A stretch of 64,000 nt of DNA from Torreya grandis. Its lineage: Eukaryota; Streptophyta; Pinopsida; Cupressales; Taxaceae. The notes under the pieces are model-generated. The model worked only from the letters and a program-made list of their open reading frames with translations, was not told the origin of the DNA and made no database searches. The stretch covers positions 1,282,001 to 1,346,000 of the forward strand of contig JARHVA010002683.1 in the NCBI GenBank assembly GCA_037957365.1, given 5' to 3'. Shown here piece after piece: positions 22,435 to 35,200 of the stretch. Position numbers and translations under genes: made by a program. Every line of letters begins with the position of its first letter. The stretch's first letter is position 1.

Positions 22435-23289
22435 GAAAATGTTCTTTTGGCAGGACTGATGGATATAATTGTAGGTATGGAGATTTGCAAAACTGACATA
22501 AAGAAAGGAAAATTTATTGTGCCCAAAGTTCGTTCAAAGCTAAACGGTCATATGGAAGTAGTACAGTCCATCATATACAAGACAAACAGTTATATATATC
22601 TTTTTAATAGCATGCCATATATACACAACAGATTAATTTTTTTGTGTCCCACATATTTTACAGTATCTTTTCAATTGCAAAGTGCAGCTAAATGAATGTA
22701 TAACAATGCGGGATGTTAACGACAACAACAAATCATGGATATTTATGTACAGGTGGATTTCCCTAACAATTAGTTCGTTTAGGCGATTATGATTGTTGCT
22801 AATTTATTCATTTAAATAAGGTGTTAATTTTTTTTGGGGGAATACTTTTAGGTCTCATAAATCAGGAGCCTCTGAACGACACTCGCTGTATGATCTGAGT
22901 TAGTAGATTTACGTATTTTTAATTTTATACATTGCCTCCCTCAGCGGTACTGTTTTGTATAAAGAGCTTTTTAAATCTATTTTAATCGTCATAACGCAAT
23001 AATTTGCAGGTGGTTTATCAAGAAACACCACCTTGGTACAGGAGATTCCGTGCTAATTGTTCGATTTCCAGGGGAACAGGATAAGAATAAAACATATGTA
23101 AATGTTGTACGAAAACCAATGTTTTATTATTAAGGAAACTCTCAAAATTTTATTTATAAATTTTACAGTTTAATAATTAATTTTTTAATATTTTCAAAGC
23201 AGGGAATTGATTTCGATAGCCTAAATGGAAGAGGAGAGCATTCTGGTAACCCTGCAGAGGAAGGGCAATGTCCGAATAAAAATGAATGA
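22435..23289 (+). pseudogene. B3-domain transcription factor, partial, array copy 4
   Basis: Same exon set. Exon four begins GTGG in place of GGGG, and the last exon has a Ser-to-Pro change (TCG to CCG). It shares the one-base lesion at exon four. After this unit the sequence leaves the array at about 23757. Confidence 0.8.
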
Positions 23290-23382
23290 ATGAAAGTTTT
23301 TAATAACGTTTATGAGGTCAATCAGTTTATGGGATCTAAAGAGTAAAAGTAGTCGACATGATTCTAATAAATTGTCCCACAT

Positions 23383-23707
23383 TGTTACTTTTATCTTTTT
23401 TCGATTTTTTTTGTTAAGTTTGGATTTTTTGTTATAAATTCTAGTCAAGTACTCTGCTATTTTTGCTATCTTTTCCACTTCAAACAAAGTTGTAAGTGCT
23501 TCACCTTGTAGGATATCAATGTAACTACTTCGAATGCCCTCATATGTCATACATTCCATGATATAATGCCATTCCATTTGCATCGATCCGGACTTATAAA
23601 ACTGACAAAGCCTCTCCGACCATTCCTCCTTGGGTGCTTTCCTTCTCTCTATTTTGCATCTAAAATGGTGTGAACTAGTTCTCAGCGGGGCAATTCCACT
23701 TTATCTC
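23383..23707 (-). pseudogene. LINE reverse transcriptase C-terminal fragment, array copy 4
   Basis: Same fragment as copies 1-3, most like copy 3 (EKIAKIAEY) but with QMEWHY. It ends at the right edge of the array. Confidence 0.5.
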
Positions 23708-23756
23708 TGCTCCTATATAGTGCTTTTGCTCATGGTCACATGTGTGATTAAAATTC

Positions 23757-24439
23757 TTGACATAGTATTATGTTTTACGTCCGAACTATTTTGTCCACAT
23801 AACATTTTTGACTTTTTTTCGCACATATCTATTAATTTCCGCATTGATATTAAGACACTGCTACATGTTAATATCCCATTTACCCATCCATTACTTATTT
23901 TACTTCACCCATGTTAATGACAAGCGAGTTTTATAAATCAAACATAAATGATAAGAATGATTTTATAAATAACCCTTTCCGAAATGAAATAAATAGCTTT
24001 CAAAAAGGTAAAACGAACCAAATCTCTCAACTTTCTGCTTCTTTTATATTAAATTCATAAATCAAGATGTTTGCATATTATTCTTGGAAATTTAATACTT
24101 ATTTAAAAGTTATATTTTAAATTTAATTTATTAATTAGCGTTATAATTAAATGTTTGTATGTTATATTTTAAAACATTTATTTTATTTTATTTTATTTTT
24201 TATTATTCTTATATAATTTTTATATTAAATAAATATTATTATTTCATTAAATTTAAATATATAACTTTTTAAATTTTTTTTATAATATTAAGTTTTATAT
24301 AAATATAATTAATATAAATTTTTATATCTTTACTTGTTCCTAACATTGTTTAATAAGTGAAATGTGATTTTAAATTAATTATTTATGTGTGTGCGCGATT
24401 ATTTGTTCGTGGCTTTATTTAATAAATAAAATGTGATTG

Positions 24440-24442
<3 letters not shown>
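23757..24442. other. AT-rich spacer, no gene seen
   Basis: Short frames only. Composition becomes extremely AT-rich from about 24000. Confidence 0.5.

Positions 24443-24499
<57 letters not shown>
24443..24499. repeat. (AT)n microsatellite
   Basis: Uninterrupted AT dinucleotide run of about 57 bp. Confidence 0.98.
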
Positions 24500-24502
<3 letters not shown>

Positions 24503-24844
24503 TTTTTTAATTATAATTATTAGTATTTATATTTTAATAATTACATGGATAAAAATTCTTTCAATTAATGTAATAAAGTATTCTTTTAAATAATCAATTA
24601 AAAGTTTATATCCACAATTTTTTTATTAATTTTATAAATTTCTTTTTATTATAATAATTTCATTTATGATAAGTTTATTTAAAAATAAAATATTCTTTTG
24701 AGTAATTTACATTAAAGAATAGGGAATTTTTAATTAAGTTTAAAATATTGAAATGCTTTAAATTTTTTTTCATTGTAATAATTTTATTTTACTTTTTTTT
24801 TGATAAGTTTAGTTAAAAAGAATATTTTTTTATAAGAATATTTT

Positions 24845-26640
24845 TACTATATTATGACAAGTTTACTTTAAAAGATTATTTAACTATTTTATAATAAGTT
24901 TAATTAACATTACAATCTTTTATTATATCAAATTCTTTATTATGACAGTAATTTTCTTTAATTTTGTATATTAAATATAAAAGAAGCATATTTTTTCTAT
25001 AAATTTTTTTTTTAAATTTTTTAAATATAAAATTATTATATAGTTATAATATTTAAGTGATAAAAGTCATCTTAATATTTTTATTATTTTACTATTTTAT
25101 GATAAATTCACTTAATAAAAGTTTATTTTTTAAGAAATAATTTACTACAATATTTATTAACTTTGAAATATTTTATTATAATATTTCTCTTACTATAATA
25201 TAATATTTTTATGTTTTGAATTAAAAAAATATTTTTTTATATTATTAGTTTATTTATTTATTTTTTAAATATAAAAATATTATATACTATAATATTTGAA
25301 TGGTGTAGAATTCAACCGACACATCACGGGGTTTCCAAGGAAAACAAAAAGAACCTAATCAAAATGAACCAAAAAAAAAAAATGAAAACAACATTAACTA
25401 ATTATATTTGACTAATATAAAAACCAATCAATTTCAGTTGGATCAAAAACCAACCTGAACATATGTAAAAAGAGATAAAGGCTTCCCCCCAAAAAAACTG
25501 TAAGTCCAATGCCTTACAAGGACCAATCAAGAAAGCAGCCACCCAAACATCCTCATAGGTTAAAAGGACATTTGGAATCCCCAAAGAACGAAACCCAACA
25601 GGGCCATATTAAAAAATGTGAAATTAAATAAATCCTTGGGGTCTCCCATAGATCCCAGTCTCGTTTTGACTAGATGAAGACCCATATATCATACAAGAGC
25701 GAAGAAGTTTTAAAAATAAGCGCATAAATCATTCCCAAACATAAAGAGGCCCGAGTCCCCAAAAGACCGGAATAGGATTTAGAATAAGGAATAAAGAATA
25801 AGAATCTAGTATGGTCCTCCACAGGACCAGACAACCTCAACAAACCACCAATGGTCAAACAATACAATAGACTAAAGCAATGGTAACCACATTAAACACC
25901 CAAGAGTGGTAGTCAGAAGTCAGTGACATCAAACAACGTCGAAGCGATGATCAAGTCAGTGACGAGACCCTTTAGTTACATTATAGTCTGAATTCATTAA
26001 TGCAGGCACAGGGAAATGTTGCATAAGGGAGCCAAATCCTTCCTCTACGGTTACCATCTTGAGGATTTTGAAGGGGTTCCTTCCTAATTTTTTCAGACTA
26101 GTTTTGCTCTCCTTTTCCAATGTGTAGAAATGTAATGAGCATTTTTTACTTGATAACTTAGGAATGTTTAGCAACATTCATGTTAATGTATTTTTCATTT
26201 TACTATTTTATGATAAGTTCATTTGAATTTTTTTTTTTGTTTCAAATAATTTATATTAGAAGTTTTAAAATATTTTATTATAGGAAATTTTTTTATTATA
26301 ATATATAATAATTCTTTTGTAGTGAATTAAAAAAGGGTTTATTTTTTAGATAAGTTATTTATTTATTTTTTAAATATAAAAATATTATATATACTAAACT
26401 ACAGGAATCGGTACTGCAACGTCACCGAATCGGTACAGCATGGTCTCCCTATAACCTGCAGTTTGCTTAGTAAAATTTTTAACGTGACCAGCGACGTTGG
26501 CGAGAGACGTCCTCTAGTACCACGGGGCAAGGGTGACTAGAACCCGTGACCAGCAAAGCCACAATCAGAGATACTTAACTAACCGGTCTAGGCCCCCCGC
26601 CATAAACTATAATATTTCAATGATAATAATCATATTTATT
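24845..26640. repeat. degenerate AT-rich repeat copies around a GC-richer insert
   Basis: Segments ending in TTTTTTAAATATAAAA, then ATTATATA and TATAATATTT, occur at about 24845-25065, 25070-25303 and 26190-26640. They share further words such as ACTATTTTATGATAA and AATATTTTATTATA. The third copy is split by a SINE. Between the second and third lies a GC-richer block (about 25304-26187) with short minus-strand frames that I do not recognise. Confidence 0.6.
26402..26602 (-). mobile_element. tRNA-like SINE, copy 1
   Basis: On the minus strand this 201-bp GC-rich unit starts TGGCGGGGGGCCTAGACCGG. It has an A-box-like segment at 26574-26588 and a B-box-like GGTTCTAGTCAC at 26544-26533. It is flanked by TAAACTA at 26395-26401 and 26603-26609, a 7-bp target duplication. 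The AT-rich repeat into which it inserted is seen uninterrupted at about 25280-25303. The second part shares CCCGTGGTAC and GGTCACGTTAAAAA with the copy at 59.1 kb. The heading resembles plant SINEs that begin GGCCTAG--CGGTT; the exact family is not established. Confidence 0.75.
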
Positions 26641-28860
26641 TATTTTTTTACCAAGTAAATTTAGTGATTAATTATCCATAAAATCTATAATTTAATATTA
26701 TAAATAAATATATTAGTGAAATAAATCTATCATATTAATGTATTTCACATTAATTTATTTAAGATATGTATACTGATAATAAAATATATTTAAAAAAAAC
26801 TTCAAGTTTCAAAATATTATACAAATATTATTATTATAAATTATTGTTTAAATTAAGATATGTACACCTCTAATTCATATGGGAACCAGCCCTAGCACAG
26901 TGCGAGGCCCGGGTATACTCGAGAAAGCTACAAAGTAACCAACGGAAAGCCCCCATAAAAAAATAAATGGAAAAGGCCTTAACACAGGCACACAAAAGAT
27001 ACCGAACACCAAAAAGATAAAGATGAACCCACAAAAGAGAGAGCCAAATCTCGAGAACCCAAGAGGAACGTATCCCATTAGAGTGAGCCAAGCAAAGAGG
27101 CAAACAAAGAAGAAACAACATTAAGGGAAAAAGATTAAAATAAATGTAAACCTGCCAGAAAATGAAATTCAAAAAGGAGTTGGCTTACATTGCAGCTCAA
27201 AGGTCAACTAATTAAACCTTCAATCAATGATCATCCACTCCTTCCTTGGTCAAGTAAAGGATAAGCCTCAAAATCAAAGGTGTTAAATGATCATACATTT
27301 AATCTCCATCTATCGAAGAATAAATTCAAACTCATACTTGTTTAGCTAGCCCCTGGCAATGGGCAAATCTAAACGGCAACAATAGAATGGCTAAATTCAA
27401 AATTTTAGTGCACCCCTAGGAGGAAGTAATAATCAGAAAAAGTCGCTCTCTTAAAGGTATGGAAGGGATTCCTTTGCAGGTTCTTCATACTGGATCTGCA
27501 GTCCTTTCCAAATAGACATTCTTACCAGAGTGCCTATACTTTTTTTTGGAGTGTTAATACACTGTCCAAACTAGCTTTGAATTCTTCAAAGGGGTCCATT
27601 TCATGAAGATACTTCCCTGTGTTACTTTGGACCTAAATTTCAGCTTGAAGAGGATTAAGAAAACATTCGCCTAAGTCAATTCCTTAACAATTTGATTTGT
27701 CTCATGTTGCAATGGTATAAAGACCCCCAACATCTCATTACTGCCAATATTTTTTCTTAAAACTTTTTAATCGTATTAACTCCCTCCGTGGAATCCTTTT
27801 TTAATCAGGAGATTTCCATATTCAATGGTTCTTCCTTCCTCAGATTTTCAACGACTCCTTTCAATGCACCCGCGGGATAATCAGGTGCATTGTGATCTTT
27901 TTTACCCAATTTTTTGTTTTGCTTCCTTGATGGATTGAGTTGTCTCACCGCTACTTTTATGAGAACATATGCCCGCATTTGGGCCAAAAATGTTGCAGCT
28001 GGGGCAAATTATGAATATTTATGATTATTATTTTTTTAATTATATAATTCATACGTAAAATTATTAAAATGAAGAGTTTGATATTTGTATTTTATTAATA
28101 ATGATAGATTGTAATAAATTTGGTTTTAATATGATAGTGAAATATATTTAGAAAATGAAGTTTAGTTTCTAAAATATTAGAGGATAAATATTGTAAAGAA
28201 TTCTAAATATATAATAAATAGGGTTTGATGATTTCTTATATAAATTTAAAATAGATAATTTATATATATTTTTAAAAATATATAAATATTTGTAGTATTG
28301 AAAAATAGATGGACATGGCATTGAATGCATATATACAATTAATATTATATTAAAAATATAATATAAATAACCTCGACACAATTGATGTGACTAATAACTT
28401 ACGTCGCCTTAGTTTCAAATCCAACTTATTGAAGCACATGATGCCTCTGTATGGATCCCAAACTACCCACTTCACGCTGCTTTGAGCCATCTAATTCCTT
28501 AGTATCAAATAAAATATAAAAAATATATTCTATATGATAGCCTTCTTTGTACCCCGTCAATTGCATATTCTTCTAATTACGCTCCACCTCTCACAAACAA
28601 AATCATTCTCATGAATTAAGAAATTTTCATAGACATCATAGATAACATTTTTTTATTCATTCCTTATATGATATATTTACTATTAGACTTCTTCACATTA
28701 AATTAACAAAACAAATATATTTTCAAAAGGTTGCAAAGTAAAGCAATCAGACACATCACCTCTCAAACTCCCTACCAAAGGAACATCTTTTATTTGAAAC
28801 AAAAAGTCAACCAATTAAGGCACAACCTAAAAAACTACAAGCAAGCAGAGATAAAATTTC
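26641..28860. other. unassigned region with GC-richer islands
   Basis: AT-rich DNA with two GC-richer islands (about 26870-27180 and 27180-27990). Minus-strand frames of 60-100 codons occur, for instance 27172-26870 and 27987-27805, but I recognise no motifs. The islands may be decayed retroelement coding sequence. Confidence 0.4.
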
Positions 28861-30521
28861 TATGCATAGGTTGGCTCACCAGGAGGAAAATGCGAAGGAC
28901 CATCCTTGGGAAGCACTAACCAATATGATGGCTCCATGTTAGGGATCTCCAGAGCATTCCAATCATCCAATGGGTTGTCATGAGAAGTGATAGGCCAACC
29001 ATCAATCGACTATGCAAGATTAACAATCCTTACTAAAGACCACTATGAAGGACTAACATTAGACATACCATGAGAAATCCAACCACCCCTGGTGGAGGGT
29101 GGGGATAAAATTGGCCCCTGATTCTTTACTGACTTCTTCTCAGCACCTTCTAGGATGAGAAGGTGATGGACTAAGTGGAAGGCCATCATATAGAACCCTG
29201 CTCATGGTGCAAGAGGCACTACCCTAATGGTTCAATAACTCTTGTAGGTAAGAGAGTTCCAGAACCATCTTTTCCATTTGATCTTGAATCTATAAATAGA
29301 CTAAAGAAATAATATCAACCTTTTAATTAATAGAAAATGAAATTTTGTAGGTCTCATGTTTAAAAATAACTTTATTCCCAGTTTTTCATATTTGAAAGAG
29401 AATAATAGCACACAAAATTTTATAGAGAAAGGCAATAGATATTGGAGAATTATAATAATCCCTAAAGAGCACTTGTTGTCAAGAGAAAGGCTTAGGGTGA
29501 TAAGGCTAACAGAACAAATGAATCCAATGCTAGGTAGACTAGTATTTCAGTCAAAACTAGAATAGATGTTTAAAGCATTATAGATGCTTGCAATCTTGAC
29601 AGAAGGGCTAGGGAATGTAGAGGTGAAGTAATCTCTCACTGAGGGGAAGTCTTTGATTAAAAAAACTCCAATAAATGAGTTATCTTGGTCTCCAAGCCAA
29701 GTTGCCAGACACAATCTAGATGGGTGAGCCAAGTCCTGGGAGAGGATTGGAGACCCCAATGCCTATTGATCTTTCATAAAACTAGAGAGAATGGATTCAT
29801 CCCTTGATATAGTACCCCAAAAGAGTAGCTATTCATAAGGATATTTTATTTACACCTCCAATCTTTTCACCAAGCCCTAGGACGCTGTAGGCCAAGTTTA
29901 TGCAAAATAACATCAAATAGTATCTCCTAAATGTGAACAATATAAGGTAAGTCTAAATTGTTTAACTGAAAATTATTTTTCAATTCAAGGTAGGGAATCC
30001 AATAACTGGAATTAACCAAACCATTTATAATGTGAATCCTTTTTCAGAATAATTGTAGAGCTTAAATATGAGGTAATTCAGCTAGGGGAATAAAATAAGT
30101 TGTAATAATAAGGGACCACAATAAGCTATGGCCATTAAAATACAACCCTACGTAAAAACCATCCCCCACCCACTTCAAGTGGGTTTTGACGTCTTTAGAA
30201 TCCATGCAAATGCTTTTGACCCTAAAAGAGATAAAAATATTCATATGAATCATAGTGATGAGAAGGGATTGAAAGCCAATATTTTGCCAACTGGTTTTAC
30301 CATAAGTAGACAACACGTAGCTAGAATGTCCTAGAAAAAATTTCCAAGATTCGTTGCCCTCAATAGCCTCAAAAACCCACTTAGCACACACTGCCATATT
30401 TTGCTGATAGGTGTCAATAATTCATGTTCCACCTTTATCATGAGGGATGCAACAAATATCCCAGGGCATGTGAGGTATCAAGAATAAGTTCCCTATGAAC
30501 CTATCTATCTAGCCCCTTTTC
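28861..30521 (-). pseudogene. LINE reverse transcriptase remnant (C-terminal part)
   Basis: On the minus strand the frame reads IDRFIGNLFLIPHMPWDICCIPHDKGGTWIIDTYQQNMAVCAKWVFEAIEGNESWKF in pieces. This is the usual non-LTR pattern in which W--CC-P---GG-G--D---QN-AL-AKW precedes the C-terminal region. A 111-codon frame (30397-30062) covers the AKW part. Downstream, toward lower coordinates, broken frames continue with WGLQ--PRTWLTHLD-like wording. It has many stops. The left limit is uncertain. The right limit coincides with the start of the duplicated module at 30522. Confidence 0.55.
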
Positions 30522-30718
30522 ATTTATTTATGGATTAAAATAATTTTTTGACTATGCAATACAACCCACATGAAAACTTCATTATTTCTACCATTCACTT
30601 TGTTTACATATTGTAATAAACTCTCAGTGAAAATCACATGCACAATTTTTTACAATCGCCATTCACAAGGATTATCCTATAAAATCCATTTTGTTTGATC
30701 TTTTCACTATTTACATGT

Positions 30719-30800
<82 letters not shown>

Positions 30801-31575
30801 GATAGTGCGTTTTTTCTGATAAGGTTAAAGTTTTGGTTCGTTGTAATTCTCATGCCCTAGATCATACTCTATGAAATAAAACTCGGCATCACATTCCACT
30901 CAGCATCAAGCTTCACATAGATATATTTGTGCTTCCAGTGTTTGACATTCGGACTAGCTTGTATTGACAGCTGCATTCAGAGGATCTTGCATCGGGAACA
31001 TTCACATTCAAAAGAGTCTCCCCACGCTAGCTGAGCTCAATTTGTCCCCCTCTGCAAATCGACATTTTGTACATCAACCTCGGCATAGGGATTTGTGGTT
31101 GTGTATCCTTCATATTTGTAGCAACTTGTATTGTAGTCCAAAACTGACTCTTGGCTTGCAGTGGGAAATTTTCCTATTTCCGCTCTTTATTGCATTTTGT
31201 ATAAAATAGTGGATTAATTGGTGTAAATAAGACAATAGATTGGGCATTTGAAATCTCGTAGAGGAAAATACACAATTTCAAAGCCCTATTCAACAATCTC
31301 CTGATCAGAAGCTTCCTCTCCACGACGGAGTGCAAGGATCAAACTTCCCTTATCGACACGGTCCACAAATCACCTCACAACACTCTTTCGATGACAACTC
31401 CATGCTTTGCCTTCTCCAATTGAGGGGAGAAATTTGAATGTTCCGACTTCGTTTAGGTGTTTTATGGTTGTAGTTTTTAAGTTTATTTAGAGCCCATGGT
31501 TGGTTGTTTTCGAGTGTTTTTTTTTCTTTATTTTGTATTTTAGTTATGTTTTTGATATGGTTTTAAGTGAACTTT
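30522..31575 (+). repeat. duplicated non-coding module, copy I
   Basis: About 1.05 kb, matched by 56620-57650 at roughly 90 percent by eye. Shared text includes ACTCGGCATCACATTCCACT and CTTGGCTTGCAGTGGGAAAT. Long frames are not conserved between the copies (different frames, different stops), so it is probably not protein coding. It contains a (TA)n expansion at 30722-30796 where the other copy has only a short run. Confidence 0.85.
30722..30796. repeat. (TA)n microsatellite
   Basis: Pure TA run of about 75 bp inside the duplicated module. Confidence 0.98.
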
Positions 31576-32024
31576 AGTTTTATGTGTTTAGGTTTTATGA
31601 AAAAGTTTTTGTTATGTGTGAGTGTAGTTAATTTTTTTTATATAGACAATAAAATTAGGTTGTTTTGTTTCGTTTCGTTTCGTTTTATTTTTTTTCCTCT
31701 TGTTATCGAGGAGGGGAAGGGTGAGGTGGTCAATATTGTTTATATTTTAATGTCATTTATAGTTTAATATTATTATTTTAACTCATTTTTGAGTATATCT
31801 ATAATTATTTATTTTCTATAGTGTCAAATAAATAAATAAATATTCTTATTCATATTTTATTAGTTTTGTCTAATCTAATGTTTATATTCTCTTGTCGTTA
31901 TCATTGTATCTATTATTAGTGTATGTCAAATTTTGTCAATAATATTAAATAAGCTTACGATTAATATATTTGTCAAATATAATAAGATCTTTAATGTAAT
32001 AAAGTCCTTTTTTTATAAGGATAG
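31576..32024. other. T-rich spacer
   Basis: Contains a TTTCG pentamer run at about 31668-31685. No gene seen. The corresponding position near 57650 is much shorter. Confidence 0.5.
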
Positions 32025-32234
32025 TATTAGCAAGTTAATTTTTTTTTCATTGATTCAAAATAGAGGTGCAAATCATATATATACACTGTGATGTAAATTT
32101 CTAGAAATATTTAAGCATCATTGAAATATCTATCCATACAATTTCAAAAACCTTCTAAAATAATGTAATATCTATCTTGTTATTCACAGTTGGAGAATTC
32201 TAGAGGATTTGTGACTATCCATGTTGTGTTGTCA
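32025..32234 (-). repeat. 3' LTR of old copia element
   Basis: 210 bp. On the element strand it begins TGACAACACAACATGG and ends near CTAATA, so the terminal CA is lost. The polypurine tract GGGGGGAA (32242-32235) precedes it. Confidence 0.88.
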
Positions 32235-32295
32235 TTCCCCCCGTATTACATTATTTTTACAAATGTACTCCTTAAACATTTCAGACTTTAACTTC

Positions 32296-35200
32296 CTAAG
32301 AGATTTTGTAAGGATATATGCTATTTGTGTATCTGTAGAGTAGTACTAGAGATGGATATGATGATGTAAAACTTGTTCTCAAATGTAGTGACATTCTAAC
32401 TCTATGTGTTTTATCTTCATGATAAACAATATTCTTAACAAAGTTTAACACACCTTGATTGTCATAGTGAATGATGGTTGGCTTCTTTTCTTTGTAGCCC
32501 ATATTTGCTAGTATGCGATGTAACCATATCGCTTCACACACAGCTCCACGTGTGATGTAATATTGTGCTTCAATGGATGAAAGAGTAATAACTATTTGTT
32601 TCTTACTAATCCATGATATCATATCAGATCCAAGATGAATATGTACCCTGACATTGACTTTTTGTCATTAATAGATCTGACATAGTCCGAGTCTAAATAT
32701 CCTTGTAAGAAGAATTGAATATTCTTCTTATACTCCAGACCATACTGAAGTTTACCTTAGACATATCTTAAAACATGCTTTATTGCTATCGAGTGACATT
32801 TCTTCAGTTCTTGCATAAATCTAGAGAGATAACTCACATCAAAACATATATCTAGTCTACTATAAGTCAAGTAGATGATACTCTCGATGAGTTGTTTGTA
32901 TAGAGTTGCATTTACTTGAGGTGAGTCCTCGAACCGATAAAGTTATAAGCCTTTCTCCATTGGTGTTGAAGGTGACTTACAATCTGACATTCTATACTTT
33001 TCTAGGACTATTTTGACATACTTGATCTGGGAGATAAAAAAGTGATTCTATTTATTCCATATCTTAAGGCCAAGACAACAGTGTAGTAGCCCCAAATCAG
33101 TCATGTCAAAGGATATTTTGAGATCATTCTTCACAATATTAACATGATCTTCTAAACTTCTTATGATCAAAAGATCATCTACATACAGAATAAGAATGAT
33201 GATTTTTGATTCAACCTTTTTCATCTACAAGTTAGAATCCAAGAGGCTACGATTAAAACCATGCTACAAAATGTGATCATCTATTTTGGTGTACCATACC
33301 TGAGGATATTGTTTCAATCCATAAAGTGATTTGATGAGATGAGATTTCTTTTTAGGATGTTTTTCATCAACTAATCCTTTTATTTGGGTCATGTATACTT
33401 CTTCCTTCAGATCACCATTACGAAAAACACTTTTGATGTCTATCAATTGAATTCACCATCCATTATGTGCTTCAAGTGCACAAACAACTTTGATGGTCTT
33501 GATCTTTGCAGTGGGTACAAAGGTTTATTCATAGTCAATGCCCTCTTTCTGACCATATCCTTTTGATACTAGCTATGCTTTATGTTTATCAATGGATCCA
33601 TCTACCTTTTATTTTATCTTGAAAACCCATTTGTAGCCTATGGGTTTCTTTCCTATTGGTAGATCAACAAGTTCCCAAGTTTGATTCTTCATAAGTGACT
33701 CATACTCAATAATCCATCACATTATTCTAATGAGGTTGAGTTAAATCTTCAAAAACATTGTTAGGTTCAGAGCTATCAACTATTATACTCATAAGTGTAA
33801 AATTTACCTCATGCCTAGTCTAACTCCTCGTTCTAACTTTGGATGAATTAGTGTCTCTATTGGTACCTAGTACTGACTTTGAATGAGAGCTCTATTTTTG
33901 TTGTGATGAACTTCTTGGTGGATGTGAAGAACTATTTGGTAGATGTTCTAAATATCCAAGATCAACATATAGTTCTCCTTGCAGCTCTAGAGGATCTAAT
34001 TATCCAAGATCAACATACAACTCTCTTTATGGCTTTCAAGTTTCCTCATTATTTGACTCAGGAATTAATTTTTGAGAGGTGATTGGTGTTGATCTATCAT
34101 TATACACCATTGAGTAAAAAGATGACTTGTCAAACACCACATCTTTGCTCTCATAGATTTTTATCATTTTTGGATCCTTGAGATGATCTACCTTTGAAGT
34201 AGTGTTGTATCCTAATGGGACGCATGGGAGTTTTTTGACTTGATTTTATTTCTATTCTTTGTTGATACATACATATAAGTTATGCAACCAAACACACGTA
34301 AATGAGAAATCAAAGGATTTCTACCACTCCATACCTCTTCTGGCATTTTATCCTTCAGCAATTTTGTTGCTACTCAATTGAGAAGATAAATAGTAGTTTG
34401 GATTGCTTTTGCCCAATAGCGATTCTCTAGCTTAGCTATTGATAACATACAGTGAGCCATCCCATTCATGATTTAATTACGTCTCTTAACAACACCATTC
34501 TACTGGTACGTGTAGGGAGCAATCAATTTTTTTATACCTTATTGGTTCAGGATTGCCAAGAATTTCTTTGACATGAATTCCCCCTTTGATCTGAGTGGAG
34601 GTGAAGTAGAGGTTATCTTGTCTCCTTCACAACCTGTTGATAGAAGATCTAAAAATGATAAAGTGCTTCACTCTTTTTCTTTAGGAAGAATACCCACATC
34701 TTCTAGGAGTAGTCATCCATGAATATTTAGAAGTACTTATATCCTGAGAATGAATCAGGTAGTGGTCCATATAAACCAGTGTGAAAAACCTCCAATTGTT
34801 TCTTGGCATGAAATAAGCTTCCTTTAAATGGATCCCTATGTTTTTTACCTTGAAGGTAACAAGGGCAAATGAGCAAGGAACTGGATAGCTTAAGAAGTCC
34901 AGGTACCATCCCTTTAGTACTTAACTCATATAATGAATTGGTAGATAAATGACCATATCAGTAGTGCCAAAGGGTAGTGGATTCTACCATTGAGGTAGAT
35001 AATACCACTACAGAAGATTAAACAGTATCTAGAGTGAATAATTTGTCTTTAAGAAAAGCTTTAGCAAGAAATTTACCTTTTCATGATATTAGGTAAGTTT
35101 TGATGTTGTTTTTGAAAAAAAAACTCCACCTTTAGATGGTTATTCAATAGTTGGCTAACCAATAAGAGATTAGATGTCAGACCAATAACGTATAGTACCT

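Larger units (their letters stand above)
18279..23756 (+). repeat. tandem array, four units of about 1.37 kb
   Basis: Units begin at about 18279, 19649, 21018 and 22387 (lengths 1370, 1369, 1369 and about 1370). They differ by only scattered single bases, such as one extra T in unit one. Each unit carries five exons of a B3-domain gene on the plus strand and a LINE reverse transcriptase fragment on the minus strand. The internal junctions read AAAATTCCTTAAATTC. At the outer edges the sequences are GACCTGAAATTC and TAAAATTCTTGAC. This fits an initial unequal event with almost no homology, followed by homologous expansion. Confidence 0.96.

Noticed and set aside
18279..23756. Interpretation of the array as a satellite or CRISPR-like array
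   Set aside because: Units are gene-sized with ordered exons, only four copies, no short repeats with unique spacers, and the genome is eukaryotic.
26533..26588. tRNA gene at the A- and B-box-like motifs
   Set aside because: No cloverleaf can be drawn by eye; the boxes fit a SINE with target duplication.
30475..30490. Primer-binding-site-like GGTATCAAGAATAAG before the module at 30.5 kb
   Set aside because: It lies inside the LINE coding remnant (reading FLIPHMPW on the other strand) and no LTR precedes it.
30964..31209. 81-codon frame in the duplicated module
   Set aside because: The duplicate at 57.0 kb is open in a different frame with different stops, so coding is not conserved.
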